Translations under genes and position numbers: made by a program
Part shown: positions 1 to 9,451 of the stretch, piece after piece
Layout: each line of letters starts with the position of its first letter
Numbering within the stretch: the first letter of the stretch is position 1
Notes under the pieces: generated by a model
Seen by the model: only the letters and a program-made list of their open reading frames with translations
What the model was told of the DNA's origin: nothing
The model's database searches: none
Assembly: GCA_028285585.1 (NCBI GenBank)
Contig: JANQOU010000006.1
Span: 1 to 64,000 of the forward strand
DNA from: Acidimicrobiia bacterium
GTDB taxonomy: Bacteria; Actinomycetota; Acidimicrobiia; Spongiisociales; ZC4RG35
DNA length: 64,000 nucleotides
Direction of reading: 5' to 3'

Positions 1-1
1 G

Positions 2-985
2 ATTCGCATCGGGCAGGTTCTGGTCATCCCTGGTGAGGAAGGGGAGCCAGACGTGGTTCATGTTGTGACCCGAGGGGACACACTCGGCAAGATCGCCGCC
101 CAATACTCGACGTCGGTCTCGGCTCTGGTGGATGCCAACGGGATCTCCAACCCGAACCTGATTCGTCTCGGCCAGCAGATCGTCATCTCTGGTAGCGGAG
201 GATCCAGTGGTGGCAGCAGCGGCGGCGGGAGCGGAGGTGGCAGCGAGCCATCGCAAAGCGGCGACCCGAACGTTCGAAGCGGCAGATACGCAGTCGTCCG
301 CAAAGGCGAAAACGTTCAAGCTGTAGCCGCCCGGTTCAACCTTCCGGCCGATCAGGTGTCAAGAGCCAACGGCATCGTCAACGGTGTCATATACGCAGGC
401 ACTCGTCTCTTCGCAGACGGCCCCACCTACACGATCGAGGAGACTGACGGCGAGACCACCTACACCGTCAAGTCGGGAGACAACCTCGCCAGGATCGCCA
501 CGGCGAACGACACATCAGTTAGCCGGCTAGCCACGCTCAACAACATCTCCAACCCAAACCTCATCAGGATCGGGCAGAAGCTGACCGTGCCCGGAACGGT
601 CGGATGGGTCTGCCCGGTGGATGACTCCAGGTACTTCAACGACTGGGGATTCCCGAGAGGGGGCGGCACCCGATGGCATGAGGGCAACGACCTCTTCGCG
701 CCACGCGGCACACCGATCTACGCGCCTGTGAGTGGTGTCGTCGAGCACAAGACCGGCTCGATCGGCGGCAAGCAGTTCAACCTCAACGGCGACGACGGTG
801 TCCACTACATCGGCAGCCACCTCAACGACTTCGGCAAGGACGGCCGGGTCAACGCCGGTGACATCGTCGGCTACATGGGTAACACCGGGAACGCCGTGGG
901 CACCAGCCCCCACCTCCACTTCGGGATGTACGTGGACAGGGTTCCGATCAACCCCTACCCCACGCTGGTCGCAGCCGGCTGTTAG
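2..985 (+). CDS. LysM-repeat M23 family metallopeptidase, 5' partial
   Basis: Secreted or wall-bound peptidoglycan hydrolase, cut by the left window edge. The reading frame is open from base 2, and its first residues ([11 protein letters not shown]) are the tail of a LysM repeat, so the GTG at 53 is internal. A full LysM follows at about 54-190, then a Gly/Ser-rich linker (about 190-250), a degenerate LysM-like segment, and another LysM ending [13 protein letters not shown] at about 590. The C-terminal third is an M23 (LytM/LytF-type) domain with the zinc motifs RWHEGNDLF and SPHLHFGMY. LysM binds glycan; M23 enzymes cleave peptide cross-links. The gene converges on the flavin reductase with a 4-bp overlap. 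The domain assignment is clear; the physiological target is unknown. Confidence 0.9.
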   Translation: MRIGQVLVIPGEEGEPDVVHVVTRGDTLGKIAAQYSTSVSALVDANGISNPNLIRLGQQIVISGSGGSSGGSSGGGSGGGSEPSQSGDPNVRSGRYAVVRKGENVQAVAARFNLPADQVSRANGIVNGVIYAGTRLFADGPTYTIEETDGETTYTVKSGDNLARIATANDTSVSRLATLNNISNPNLIRIGQKLTVPGTVGWVCPVDDSRYFNDWGFPRGGGTRWHEGNDLFAPRGTPIYAPVSGVVEHKTGSIGGKQFNLNGDDGVHYIGSHLNDFGKDGRVNAGDIVGYMGNTGNAVGTSPHLHFGMYVDRVPINPYPTLVAAGC

Positions 986-1590
986 CCAGGCCGGTTCAAC
1001 TCGAACCTGGCCCGGGTGTTGATGTAGCTGTTTCCTGCCATCCTCCCGATGGCGCGCAAAAGGTCGTTGTCGACGCGGGTGCCGTCGAGCACGTCTTCGC
1101 GGACATGGATGGCGAGAACTCGGCCGATCACAAGGCTGGTGCTTCCCTCACTTCCCAGATCGTGGATGTCGACAACAACGCACTCCAAGTTTGCCGGCGA
1201 CTCCGCTACCAGCGGCGCCTTCACCTTGGTGCCCTCAACCGCAGTCAGCCCGGCGATGGAAAACTCGTCGTCGTCGGCCGTGAAAGACCCCGACGTAACA
1301 CTCATCGCCTCGGCGACATCCTCTGACACGATGTTCACCGTGAACTCGCCTGTCATCTCGGCGAAAGCCACCGAGTCCTTGGGGCGATCAGGGTGACGCC
1401 CGCCCGAGAACAGGACCGTTGGGGGATCGGACGAAACGACGTTGAAGAACGAGAAGGGGGCCAAGTTGTGATTCCCATCTTCGCGTCGAGTGCCGATCCA
1501 GCCGATGGGCCTCGGCACCACCAAGCCTGACAGCAGTTTGTATGCATCACGGGTCTCGGCAGTCCCGAGATCGAAGACCTTCTTATCCAA
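982..1590 (-). CDS. Flavin reductase family protein (FMN-binding split barrel)
   Basis: About 202 residues related to the DIM6/NTAB flavin reductase-like family, which binds FMN and often supplies reduced flavin or acts on small substrates. Visible family features are [10 protein letters not shown], the [16 protein letters not shown] segment and [16 protein letters not shown]. No ATG gives a natural N-terminus. A TTG at 1590 lies 6 nt after GGGAGG (1602-1597) and overlaps the stop of the upstream DUF885 gene (1583-1585), so I take this as the start; an ATG at 1626 would give a longer, less likely product. The pair is probably translationally coupled. The substrate cannot be deduced. Confidence 0.82.
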   Translation of the reverse strand: MDKKVFDLGTAETRDAYKLLSGLVVPRPIGWIGTRREDGNHNLAPFSFFNVVSSDPPTVLFSGGRHPDRPKDSVAFAEMTGEFTVNIVSEDVAEAMSVTSGSFTADDDEFSIAGLTAVEGTKVKAPLVAESPANLECVVVDIHDLGSEGSTSLVIGRVLAIHVREDVLDGTRVDNDLLRAIGRMAGNSYINTRARFELNRPG

Positions 1591-3238
1591 CAACTTCCTC
1601 CCAAAGGTGATCCAGGCGGATTGCACCTGCTGCCAACACCCTGCCGTGAAAATCCTTCCGATCGAAGCCGGAGCCCTCTCTCGCCTGGACCCGGTCGCGC
1701 ATCGCCATGATCTCCCTCTCGCCCACCTTGTATGAGATCGCCTGCCCGTACCAGCCCAGGTATCTCTTCACCTCCGAGATACACATGTCTCTCGGCTGGA
1801 GGCCGACTATGTCCATGTAGTCCACGGCCCGGTCGAAATCCCAGACCTCTCCGGGATACAACGGAGCGTCATCAGGGATCGTCAGCTCGAGCTGGCACCC
1901 GATGTCCACTACCACCCGGATCGAGCGGAACAGCTGGCTGACCAGAAGACCGAGCCGATACTCGGGCTTCTCGAAGAAGCCGAGCTCGTCCATCAACCGC
2001 TCGGCATACAACGCCCAGCCTTCTCCCGAGCCCGACTTCCACACGCTCACTCGCTGGAAACGCGAGAGACGCTCCCTCTCCAACACAGCGGTGCCGACCT
2101 GCAGGTGGTGACCGGGGAACCCTTCGTGGTATGCGGTGGACACTTCCTTCCAATAGGGCAGGCGCTCCCGCTCGCCAGGTGCGTACCAAATCGAGCCGGG
2201 TCGGCTGAAGTCCTCCGACGGTGCGTGATACCAGGCTCCCAGCGGGACCCCCGGCGGAGCGATGTTGACGTTCACGGAGCGAAGCTGCTCAGGGACATCG
2301 AAGTGCTCGCCGGCGAGCTGGTCTATCGCCTGGAGCTGGATGCCCTCGACGAACTCGGTGAACTCCTGCCTGGTTGCCGCCGACCGCGCCGGGTCGGTGT
2401 CGAGAAGCTCGATCACATCCTCTAGCGAGAGACTTGCGTCTATCGCTCCGGAGGTTGCTCGCATCTCCTCGCGGATGCGATGGATCTCAGACCAGCCCCA
2501 CTCGTAGGTTTCTCGCAGGTCGATGTCGATGCCGAGAAACTCCTCGGCACCTTCCAGGTACCGCTCCTCGCCCACGGCGTCACCGGGCCGGGCGTGCGGC
2601 AAGTACTCCTGACGCATCCAGTCGGCGAACTCACCACAAGCTTCTCTCACTGAATCGACGGATCGCGATATCGCAGCCTCATCGACACCAGCCGCCACGG
2701 CCTCTTCGACGAACGAGAGGAACATCGAGTCGTCAGATGCGGCAATGGCCGCTTGCTCTTGCACCGACTCTGCCTGCCGCACGGCCACGGTGTCACTTGC
2801 TGCGACACCCTCCTGGAGGCAGCGTCGATACCCGTCGAGCATCTGCGAGAAGCCGTCCAGACGCGCCATGACATTGCCCCAATCGGCCTTGGTCTCCTTC
2901 GCCATGACGTCGAACACGTCCCGAGCGTTCTGAAACGGGCTGGCAATGTGGTTGAGGTCTCGGCGGTATCTCTTCGACTGATACGCGCCGATCTTTTCGT
3001 CGAGATAGCCGGTCAAGACCTTGGCGGCGAAGTGCTGCACCGGATCGCTGTGCTCGAGATGCTCGACGAGCTGCTCCTTGGTCTCCCTATTGAGATCGTG
3101 CCGTTCGCCGTGCCCTTCCGGAGACAAGTCTGTGCAGAGGTGGTCACGGCCAGGTATCCCGTCGTATGCGGCTTGGATCGGGCTGAGGTCAGCCCACTTC
3201 TCGGTGAAGACATCGGAGATCTCGAAAGGGCTTGGCAT
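1583..3238 (-). CDS. DUF885 family protein (putative metallopeptidase-like)
   Basis: 551-residue protein of the DUF885 family. The HExxH-like segment AYHEGFPGHHLQ in the second half, followed by GEGWALYAERLMDELG, is the conserved signature and suggests a zinc-peptidase fold; activity is unproven for most members. The reading frame extends 43 codons further upstream, but the ATG at 3238 (MPSPFEISDVF) is preferred because a TACGCT hexamer (3251-3246) lies 7 nt before it, as expected for a leaderless transcript. It is transcribed divergently from the phosphotransferase at 3293 and overlaps the flavin reductase start at its 3' end. Confidence 0.85.
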   Translation of the reverse strand: MPSPFEISDVFTEKWADLSPIQAAYDGIPGRDHLCTDLSPEGHGERHDLNRETKEQLVEHLEHSDPVQHFAAKVLTGYLDEKIGAYQSKRYRRDLNHIASPFQNARDVFDVMAKETKADWGNVMARLDGFSQMLDGYRRCLQEGVAASDTVAVRQAESVQEQAAIAASDDSMFLSFVEEAVAAGVDEAAISRSVDSVREACGEFADWMRQEYLPHARPGDAVGEERYLEGAEEFLGIDIDLRETYEWGWSEIHRIREEMRATSGAIDASLSLEDVIELLDTDPARSAATRQEFTEFVEGIQLQAIDQLAGEHFDVPEQLRSVNVNIAPPGVPLGAWYHAPSEDFSRPGSIWYAPGERERLPYWKEVSTAYHEGFPGHHLQVGTAVLERERLSRFQRVSVWKSGSGEGWALYAERLMDELGFFEKPEYRLGLLVSQLFRSIRVVVDIGCQLELTIPDDAPLYPGEVWDFDRAVDYMDIVGLQPRDMCISEVKRYLGWYGQAISYKVGEREIMAMRDRVQAREGSGFDRKDFHGRVLAAGAIRLDHLWEEVVG

Positions 3239-3245
3239 TAAAGCC

Positions 3246-3286
3246 AGCGTAGACCGGGCCCCGCCGGGCTTCGGCCGGGATACTCT
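3246..3286. promoter_or_regulatory. Divergent leaderless promoter pair
   Basis: TACGCT on the minus strand (3251-3246) is 7 nt before the DUF885 ATG, and TACTCT on the plus strand (3281-3286) is 6 nt before GTG 3293. Both fit an actinobacterial -10 element (TANNNT) placed so that transcription begins at or next to the start codon. There is no Shine-Dalgarno in front of either gene. Inferred from sequence only. Confidence 0.6.
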
Positions 3287-3292
3287 CAGATG

Positions 3293-4339
3293 GTGAGCGA
3301 TCTCATCGAGGTCCGTCCAGACGAAGGGTTCGATGTCGCCGCCGTCGTGAGGTGGGCCGAGACACAACAGGCGTTGCCCGACGAAGTGCCTGACGTGCTC
3401 CAGTTCGGTGGCGGAAAGGCCAACCTGACCTACTTGCTTCGCTACCCCGACTCCTCCGAGCTGGTGTTGCGACGGCCACCCTTGGGTCCTGTTGCGGCCA
3501 GCTCACATGACATGAGCCGTGAGTTCAGGGTGCTCTCCAGACTATGGCAGTCGTTCGACAAAGCGGCGCGGGCCGTGGCCTTCTGCGAAGACCCGGAGGT
3601 GATCGGCGCGCCCTTCTTCATCATGGAGCGCCGGGACGGAGTGGTGGTGCGTGGCGACGTTCCGGCGATCTATGGCGGAGGCGAAGACCCGGTATCAAAT
3701 CGCAAGCTGTCAGAGGTGGTGATCTCGACACTCGCCGAGCTCCACTCGGTCGATCCGGCGTCTTGCAGCTTGGACGACCTCGGGCACCCGGACGGCTTCA
3801 TGGAACGCCAGGTCAACGGATGGGCACGGCGATGGGATCGCGCCAAGCACGAGGAGAACGATCTGGCCGACGAGATCAGCGGCTGGCTCACCGACAATCT
3901 GCCGCGTTCAGGGCCGCCACGCCTGCTCCACAACGACTGGCGTCTCGACAACATGGCCCTCTCTCCCGACGATCCGGCACAGTGCACGGCCGTGTACGAC
4001 TGGGACATGGCCACCCGGGGAGACCCGATGGCCGACCTGGGAACTTTGATGGGCTCATGGTTCGACCCCGGCGAGGCTCCCGGCGAGCTGGGGATGATGC
4101 CCACGATGGTCACCGGCTGGCTGCCTCGCTCCGACGCAGTTGCCCTCTACGCCGAGCTGACCGGTGCCGACTTGGAGCACGTCGACTGGTATCTGGTGTT
4201 CGGCGCATGGAAGCTCGCCATCGTCTTGCAGCAGATCTACATCCGGTGGCTGCGTGGCCAGACCCAGGATGAGCGGTTCCAGCACCTCGACGAGGGAGCC
4301 AGGCACCTGTTCAGACTCGCATCGGATCGACGCCCCTGA
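3293..4339 (+). CDS. Phosphotransferase family protein (APH/choline kinase fold)
   Basis: About 348-residue kinase-like protein of the APH phosphotransferase family, closest in style to the ACAD10/FadE-associated group. Visible motifs are LVLRRPP with a candidate ATP-binding strand, the catalytic loop HNDWRLDNM at about residue 212, and the metal-binding YDWDMATRGDP at about 235. The small-molecule substrate is unknown. GTG 3293 is preferred over ATG 3290 because TACTCT ends exactly 6 nt before it. The gene is followed immediately by a perfect 19-bp inverted repeat and appears monocistronic. Confidence 0.85.
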   Translation: MSDLIEVRPDEGFDVAAVVRWAETQQALPDEVPDVLQFGGGKANLTYLLRYPDSSELVLRRPPLGPVAASSHDMSREFRVLSRLWQSFDKAARAVAFCEDPEVIGAPFFIMERRDGVVVRGDVPAIYGGGEDPVSNRKLSEVVISTLAELHSVDPASCSLDDLGHPDGFMERQVNGWARRWDRAKHEENDLADEISGWLTDNLPRSGPPRLLHNDWRLDNMALSPDDPAQCTAVYDWDMATRGDPMADLGTLMGSWFDPGEAPGELGMMPTMVTGWLPRSDAVALYAELTGADLEHVDWYLVFGAWKLAIVLQQIYIRWLRGQTQDERFQHLDEGARHLFRLASDRRP

Positions 4340-4382
4340 GCGTGTGCAGAAAGGAGTAGTCCTTACTCCTTTCTGCACACGC
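4340..4382 (+). terminator. Perfect 19-bp inverted repeat after the phosphotransferase gene
   Basis: Arms 4340-4358 and 4364-4382 are perfectly complementary with a 5-nt loop (GTCCT). It begins at the base after the stop codon at 4339. It probably works as a transcription terminator or mRNA 3' stabiliser, but no T-tract follows, so an intrinsic rho-independent terminator of the E. coli type is not shown. Confidence 0.6.
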
Positions 4383-4426
4383 TATGAGACGGGCATCTCC
4401 GATCAAGCCCTAACATCGCTCGACTG

Positions 4427-5394
<968 letters not shown>

Positions 5395-5398
<4 letters not shown>

Positions 5399-6231
5399 CA
5401 ACTACTGCCAGGCTACAACGCCGAGTGGGTTTCAAGGACGCCGTCCGGCACACCGGGATCATGACCCAACGCAACAACCTGCGATTGGCTCGGCGCCCGG
5501 AGCTGGTGCTGTTCTCGACAGTGCAGCCGGTGATGTTCCTGCTGCTCTTCAACTACGTGTTTGGCGGTGCCATCAACTTAGGTGCAGCCGGGACCGCCTC
5601 GAGTGACTACATCAACTGGCTGATACCGGGGATCCTGGTTCAGACAGCGGTCTTCGGAGCGACGGCCACGGCTCTTGGCCTGACGGAAGATCTCGGCGCG
5701 GGTGTCATCGATCGCTTCCGAAGCCTGCCAATGGCGCGGTCCGCAGTGCTCGCCGGACGAACGTTTGCCGACCTGGCCCGAAACAGCTTCGTCAACATCC
5801 TGATGCTCGTTGTCGGCTTCCTGATGGGCTGGCGCTTCGAACAGGGTGCCCTGAAGATGGTGCTCGGCGTGGCACTCGCCCTCCTGTTCGGGTACGCCTT
5901 CTCATGGGTCATGGCCTGGATCGGGCTGGCCGCCAAGACGCCGGAGGCGGCACAGTCGGCAGGGTTCCTACCGATATTCCCCCTCGTCTTCATGTCGTCC
6001 GTTTTTGTTCCAGTGGACAGCATGCCCACCTGGCTTCAGGGGTTTGCCGCGAACCAGCCGATCTCTGTCCTCTCCGACACCGTGCGCTCTCTGATGATCC
6101 CAGAGCCGGCGCTCCCGATCTTCGGCCTCGACCAATCGACCCTCATCTGGCAATCGATAGCTTGGATACTGGCGATCGTGGCGGTGTTCGCACCTCTCGC
6201 CGTCCGTCAGTACAAGCGAACGGTCGGCTGA
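5395..6231 (+). CDS. ABC-2 type transporter permease, DrrB-type
   Basis: 278-residue membrane protein with about six hydrophobic segments, the first at VLFSTVQPVMFLLLFNYVF. The ABC-2 signature region includes GVIDRFRSLPMARSAVLAGR and, near the end, FLPIFPLVFMSSVFVPVDSMP. It forms the transmembrane half of the exporter with the upstream ATPase and is translationally coupled to it (4-bp overlap). It ends convergently 2 bp from the histidine kinase gene. Substrate unknown. Confidence 0.9.
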
Positions 6232-6233
6232 GA

Positions 6234-7706
6234 TCAGCTCCTGAGAGCCTCCGCCCGGCCTGCAGGCAAAGTGACAGTGAACACAGCACCGCCTTCGGGC
6301 TTGTTGGCCGCGACGATGTCGCCGCCGTGAGCACGTGCCAGTGCCCTGGCGATCGAGAGGCCTAGGCCACTCCCACCTGAACCGGGCGTCCTTGCCTGGT
6401 CGGCTCTCCTGAATCGGTCAAAGATCACGGGTAAAAGGTCCTCCGGGATCCCGTGCCCATCGTCAGCGACGATGACCTGGACTTCCGACTCAGCCGAGCG
6501 GACGTCGACCTGGACGTTTCCTTCTCCGGCAGCGGTGATTGCGTTGTCGACCAGATTCCCCACGATCTGCTCGACACGTGTCGGGTCCACGCGAGCCATC
6601 GCCGACTCGCCACGGACCACGATGCCGCTCCCGGGACGGGCATCGACGACAGTGCCGACGATGTCGAGAACGTCTCGTTCCTCGAGGTCGATGCTGAGAT
6701 GACCTTCGTCCGCCTGGGCCAGGCGGCCAAGGTCCTCAATCAGCCTGTGAAGCCGCTCCGCCTCGTTGAGCACGATGCCGAGGTTCTCGGCGTTGGCATC
6801 AACCACCCCGTCCTGGATGGCGTCGACATGGGCGATGATGTTGGTGACAGGTGTCCTCAACTCGTGGGCCACATCGGAGGTGAGCTGACGGCGTCGCTCG
6901 TCTTCGCGTTCGATGTCGGCGGCCATTTGATTGAAGGAGCTGGCCAGCTCCCCCATCTCTCCCGTGCCGGCATCTTCAACCCGGACGCTGAGGTCTCCTC
7001 GGCGGACTGCCCGGGTTGCCTCTGTGAGCCTCCTCACTGGTCCTGTGACAATGCCCGAAGCGAAGGCGGCGGCGCCAACGGAAAGGGCAAGGACGAGACC
7101 GGCAACGAGCACCAAGAGCGGCCATGGGATCGGCGGCGCAACCCCGAACTCGATGAAGAGCAACGCAGGCTCCACGGTGGCGGAGCCCACCTCCCCGGTG
7201 ACGAACTCGACAGCCTGGTCGTAACATTCGTCGAGGGTCTCGAGGTCGGCATCGTCTGCGGTCAGAAACCCAAACTCGTCAAAGACCGCCACGACTCCGG
7301 CTTCCTCCAGGCACGAGGCAAACTCCTCGTCAACCGCATCTGCCAGTTCGAGATCGGCGAAAGGCCCGAACGGAATGGAGGGATCGATGATCGCGGTGAA
7401 CTCGGGCTGCGTGCCACCAGGGCTGGTGTCGATGAGAACCCTCTCGACCTCATCAGTCAGCAGGATGCGTGCGTTGAACTCTTCGGCGAGAGCCTCGACG
7501 TCGTCTCGGGCCTGGCTCCAACTGTCGATCTCGAGGGCGAGCGACGTCAGGTGGTCTGTGATCACCGTCACGCCTTCGCTGCGGGCGTCGAGAGCATCGA
7601 GCAGCGAGTCCTGAGTGGTAGAGGCCACTCCCCAGGCCGTCAAGACGACGGCGAGAAGAGCGACGCCGGCCACCAAGAAAGTGACCTTGGATCGATAGCT
7701 ATTCAT
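6234..7706 (-). CDS. Sensor histidine kinase with HAMP domain
   Basis: 490-residue membrane sensor kinase. From ATG 7706: TM1 at about residues 8-28, an acidic extracytoplasmic sensor region of about 160 residues with a Cys pair (SCLEEAG and DECYDQA), TM2 at about 193-220, HAMP, HisKA with phospho-acceptor His at about 281 in AHELRTPVT, and HATPase with NLVDNAI, DDGHGIPE and GSGLGLSIA. The frame is open further upstream, but ATG 7706 overlaps the regulator stop by 8 nt and places TM1 at the N-terminus. It pairs with the response regulator just upstream. The signal is unknown; the neighbouring acidic secreted protein may be part of the sensory circuit. Confidence 0.9.
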   Translation of the reverse strand: MNSYRSKVTFLVAGVALLAVVLTAWGVASTTQDSLLDALDARSEGVTVITDHLTSLALEIDSWSQARDDVEALAEEFNARILLTDEVERVLIDTSPGGTQPEFTAIIDPSIPFGPFADLELADAVDEEFASCLEEAGVVAVFDEFGFLTADDADLETLDECYDQAVEFVTGEVGSATVEPALLFIEFGVAPPIPWPLLVLVAGLVLALSVGAAAFASGIVTGPVRRLTEATRAVRRGDLSVRVEDAGTGEMGELASSFNQMAADIEREDERRRQLTSDVAHELRTPVTNIIAHVDAIQDGVVDANAENLGIVLNEAERLHRLIEDLGRLAQADEGHLSIDLEERDVLDIVGTVVDARPGSGIVVRGESAMARVDPTRVEQIVGNLVDNAITAAGEGNVQVDVRSAESEVQVIVADDGHGIPEDLLPVIFDRFRRADQARTPGSGGSGLGLSIARALARAHGGDIVAANKPEGGAVFTVTLPAGRAEALRS

Positions 7707-8385
7707 CAGGTGCCTTGTAACCCACACCCACCACCGTCGCGATGTAGCGGGGATCACGGTGATCGTCACCCAGCTTCCGCCTCAGATTCTTCACATGAGC
7801 GTCGACGGTTCGCTCCATGCCCTGATGATCGAACCCCATTATCGAGTCGAGAAGCTGAAGCCGGGTGAAGACCCTGCCTGGTGAGGAGACCAGCATCAGC
7901 AGGAGGTCGAACTCGGCGGCGGTCAAGTCAGCGACTTGGCCGGAAACTGCTGCCGTCCTGCGGGCGGGGTCGATGCGAAGCTCCCGATACTCCACCGGCT
8001 CGGTGGCCAGCTCCTTCCCGCCGCTTGATCGCCGGAGCAACGCCCTGACCCGAGCCATCAGCTCTCTGGGCCGGTACGGCTTGGTCACGTAGTCATCGGC
8101 ACCGAGATCCAGCCCGATCAACACGTCGTCCTCGGCGCTGCGAGCGGTGAGCAGGAGGATGGGGACTTCAGACTCGTACCTGACGATGCGGCAGACGTCG
8201 TGCCCGTCAAGCTTTGGCATCATCACGTCGAGGATCAGAAGGTCCGGCTCCCGTCGTCTCACCTCTTCCAACGCGGCCAAACCGTCGCCGACAACGACGA
8301 CGGAATGGCCTTCCTGCTCGAGGTAGAGCTTGACGATTCTGGCCTGGCGGGGATCGTCCTCGGCAAGGAGGACCCTTCCCTTCAT
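7699..8385 (-). CDS. OmpR-family response regulator
   Basis: 228-residue DNA-binding response regulator. The receiver domain has the acidic pocket AEDD, phospho-acceptor Asp53 in LILDVMMP, and the conserved LTAR and TKPYRP switch residues. The C-terminal winged helix carries LTAAEFDLL, the recognition region RTVDAHVKNLRRKLG and YIATVVGVGYK. It is co-transcribed with the kinase at 6234-7706. A tandem direct repeat with an 11-bp period upstream of the neighbouring acidic-protein gene (9053-9070) is a good candidate binding site. Confidence 0.92.
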   Translation of the reverse strand: MKGRVLLAEDDPRQARIVKLYLEQEGHSVVVVGDGLAALEEVRRREPDLLILDVMMPKLDGHDVCRIVRYESEVPILLLTARSAEDDVLIGLDLGADDYVTKPYRPRELMARVRALLRRSSGGKELATEPVEYRELRIDPARRTAAVSGQVADLTAAEFDLLLMLVSSPGRVFTRLQLLDSIMGFDHQGMERTVDAHVKNLRRKLGDDHRDPRYIATVVGVGYKAPDE

Positions 8386-8421
8386 CTCCGAATCATCGCA
8401 CTTTCGCCTCGCTGCAACCGG

Positions 8422-9006
8422 TTAGGACTCGATGTCTGCCATGTCGTAGTCGTAGAGGGCTTCTTCGAGCTCATCGGTCCACACGATGTCACGGACACCA
8501 GGAGCAATCTCCTCGGTCTCAACCGTGATCCCCTCCGCCGCAAGATCAGCGACGAACTCATCGACACCGGCATTCCACTCGGCCTTCTCCTCATCCGACC
8601 AGCCAGCAACCTCCTCGGCGAACTGAGCCATGTAGAAGGCATCAACCGCCTCCCACAAACCCTCGTCCTCGACCGTGAAGTCCAAGTAGCGGAGACCAAG
8701 CTCATCAGTCTCAACCGCCACCTCGAACCCGAGACCCTTCAAATGCTCAACAAGCGCATCCGTCTCAGCGTTGAACTCCGCGATCTCCTCATCCGACAAC
8801 TCCCAATCCTCAAAGAAGTCGTCCTCATCGAACTCGCCGAACTCATCGACGTACTCGACTCCTTCGGCCAGGGTGGCGGTCGCCGCGGCCGACTCGGCCG
8901 GCTTCTCATCTCCCTGACCTGCCTGGGCGGCGGCAACACCGACCAGGCCGATGACGAGAACGGCGGCCAGCACGGCTACGGCTCTCAGTCTCTTCATGAG
9001 TGACAT
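8422..9006 (-). CDS. Acidic secreted protein with internal duplication, unrecognised
   Basis: 194 residues: a signal peptide (about 1-28, MKRLRAVAVLAAVLV, cleavage likely near AAAQA), an Ala-rich spacer, then a strongly acidic region. Two homologous units are visible: about 70-130, starting LSDEEIAEFNAETDALVE, and about 136-193, starting WSDEEKAEWNAGVDEFVA. Both continue through a GF/GI-xVxxET strand to a D-rich end. I do not recognise a named family. ATG 9006 lies 6 nt after AAGGAG, which supports this start over the internal ATG three codons later. It sits 36 bp upstream of a two-component operon on the same strand and carries a candidate OmpR-type site upstream, so it is probably a regulon member or an accessory sensor. 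Confidence 0.75.
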   Translation of the reverse strand: MSLMKRLRAVAVLAAVLVIGLVGVAAAQAGQGDEKPAESAAATATLAEGVEYVDEFGEFDEDDFFEDWELSDEEIAEFNAETDALVEHLKGLGFEVAVETDELGLRYLDFTVEDEGLWEAVDAFYMAQFAEEVAGWSDEEKAEWNAGVDEFVADLAAEGITVETEEIAPGVRDIVWTDELEEALYDYDMADIES

Positions 9007-9052
9007 CTGGCACTCCTTTCACTGGCTTACACCCCACAGACGACCGGCCCCG

Positions 9053-9070
9053 TGTGAAGATCTTGTGAAG
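9053..9070 (-). promoter_or_regulatory. Tandem direct repeat, candidate OmpR-family binding site
   Basis: TGTGAAG occurs at 9053-9059 and again at 9064-9070, an exact 11-bp period, 47 bp upstream of the acidic-protein start codon. Heptamer repeats spaced one helical turn apart are the standard target layout of OmpR/PhoB-type regulators, and such a regulator is encoded at 7699-8385. The assignment to that regulator is inference. Confidence 0.55.
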
Positions 9071-9101
9071 TGGCGGCGAAGCCGGCGCGGTTTCGCCGCC
9101 A
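9071..9101. repeat. 10-bp inverted repeat in the 9007-9322 intergenic region
   Basis: TGGCGGCGAA at 9071-9080 is perfectly complementary to 9092-9101 with an 11-nt loop. It directly abuts the TGTGAAG repeats. It could be an operator or a transcript hairpin. Apart from this and the adjacent direct repeats I see no gene in 9007-9322. Confidence 0.4.
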
Positions 9102-9322
9102 AACCGAAGCGGCGTCAGCTTGACCATCACCTCGCTACTTGCTCTACTTGCAGTGCACAAGACGCGCTCATCAAGAGCGGTGGAGGGACAGGCCCTTTGA
9201 AACCGCGGCAACCGACAAACTCGGTGCCAATGCCTGATCGATGAGTCAGCCGAAAGCGGAATCTCCCGCTCGCGGCGCTCTCAAGAGCGCGTGACCAATC
9301 AGCGAGTGAAAGGAGAAGAGAG

Positions 9323-9385
9323 GTGCGCTACCCGATTGAACCATCGGTGTCCTCGCCGCGACACCGATGTTGCCGAATGCCCTAG
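9323..9385 (+). CDS. Putative 20-residue Cys-Cys leader peptide
   Basis: A short ORF starting at GTG 9323, 6-7 nt after AAAGGAG, ending at TAG 9383-9385. It encodes MRYPIEPSVSSPRHRCCRMP, with adjacent Cys codons (TGT TGC, 9368-9373) five codons before the stop. The Cys codons follow the 3' arm of one hairpin, and the stop lies in a second hairpin. This is the arrangement of a leader peptide whose translation reports Cys-tRNA supply; cysteine-rich short ORFs that attenuate downstream genes are known in mycobacteria. The next gene is an OsmC-family protein. The strong ribosome binding site supports translation; the regulatory role is inference. Confidence 0.5.
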   Translation: MRYPIEPSVSSPRHRCCRMP

Positions 9386-9391
9386 GCATTC
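9342..9391 (+). promoter_or_regulatory. Two tandem hairpins overlapping the leader ORF (candidate attenuator)
   Basis: Hairpin 1 has perfect 10-bp arms 9342-9351 and 9360-9369 with an 8-nt loop. Hairpin 2 has perfect 7-bp arms 9375-9381 and 9385-9391 around a 3-nt loop and contains the leader stop codon. A ribosome paused on the Cys codons would cover the end of hairpin 1 and the start of hairpin 2. No T-tract follows, so control could be by Rho or at translation. Confidence 0.45.
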
Positions 9392-9451
9392 CCCAAACGA
9401 CCGCTTTCAACTCGTGCGCAGCTCGCGCACGCACTCACAGAAGGAACAAAC

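Noticed and set aside
4340-4382. Intrinsic rho-independent terminator of the E. coli type.
   Set aside because: The hairpin is perfect, but no T-tract follows, so the classical mechanism is not supported. It is kept only as a likely transcript-end or stability element.
6453-7868. A 471-codon open frame on the plus strand, opposite the histidine kinase.
   Set aside because: It is the antisense shadow of a clear kinase with HAMP, HisKA and HATPase motifs. GC-rich coding DNA often keeps the opposite strand open; no domain or ribosome binding site was seen.
9120-9148. A possible -35/-10 pair (TTGACC ... TCTACT) upstream of the leader ORF.
   Set aside because: The -10 does not match TANNNT with a 17-nt spacer, and alternatives need unusual spacing, so I do not call a promoter.
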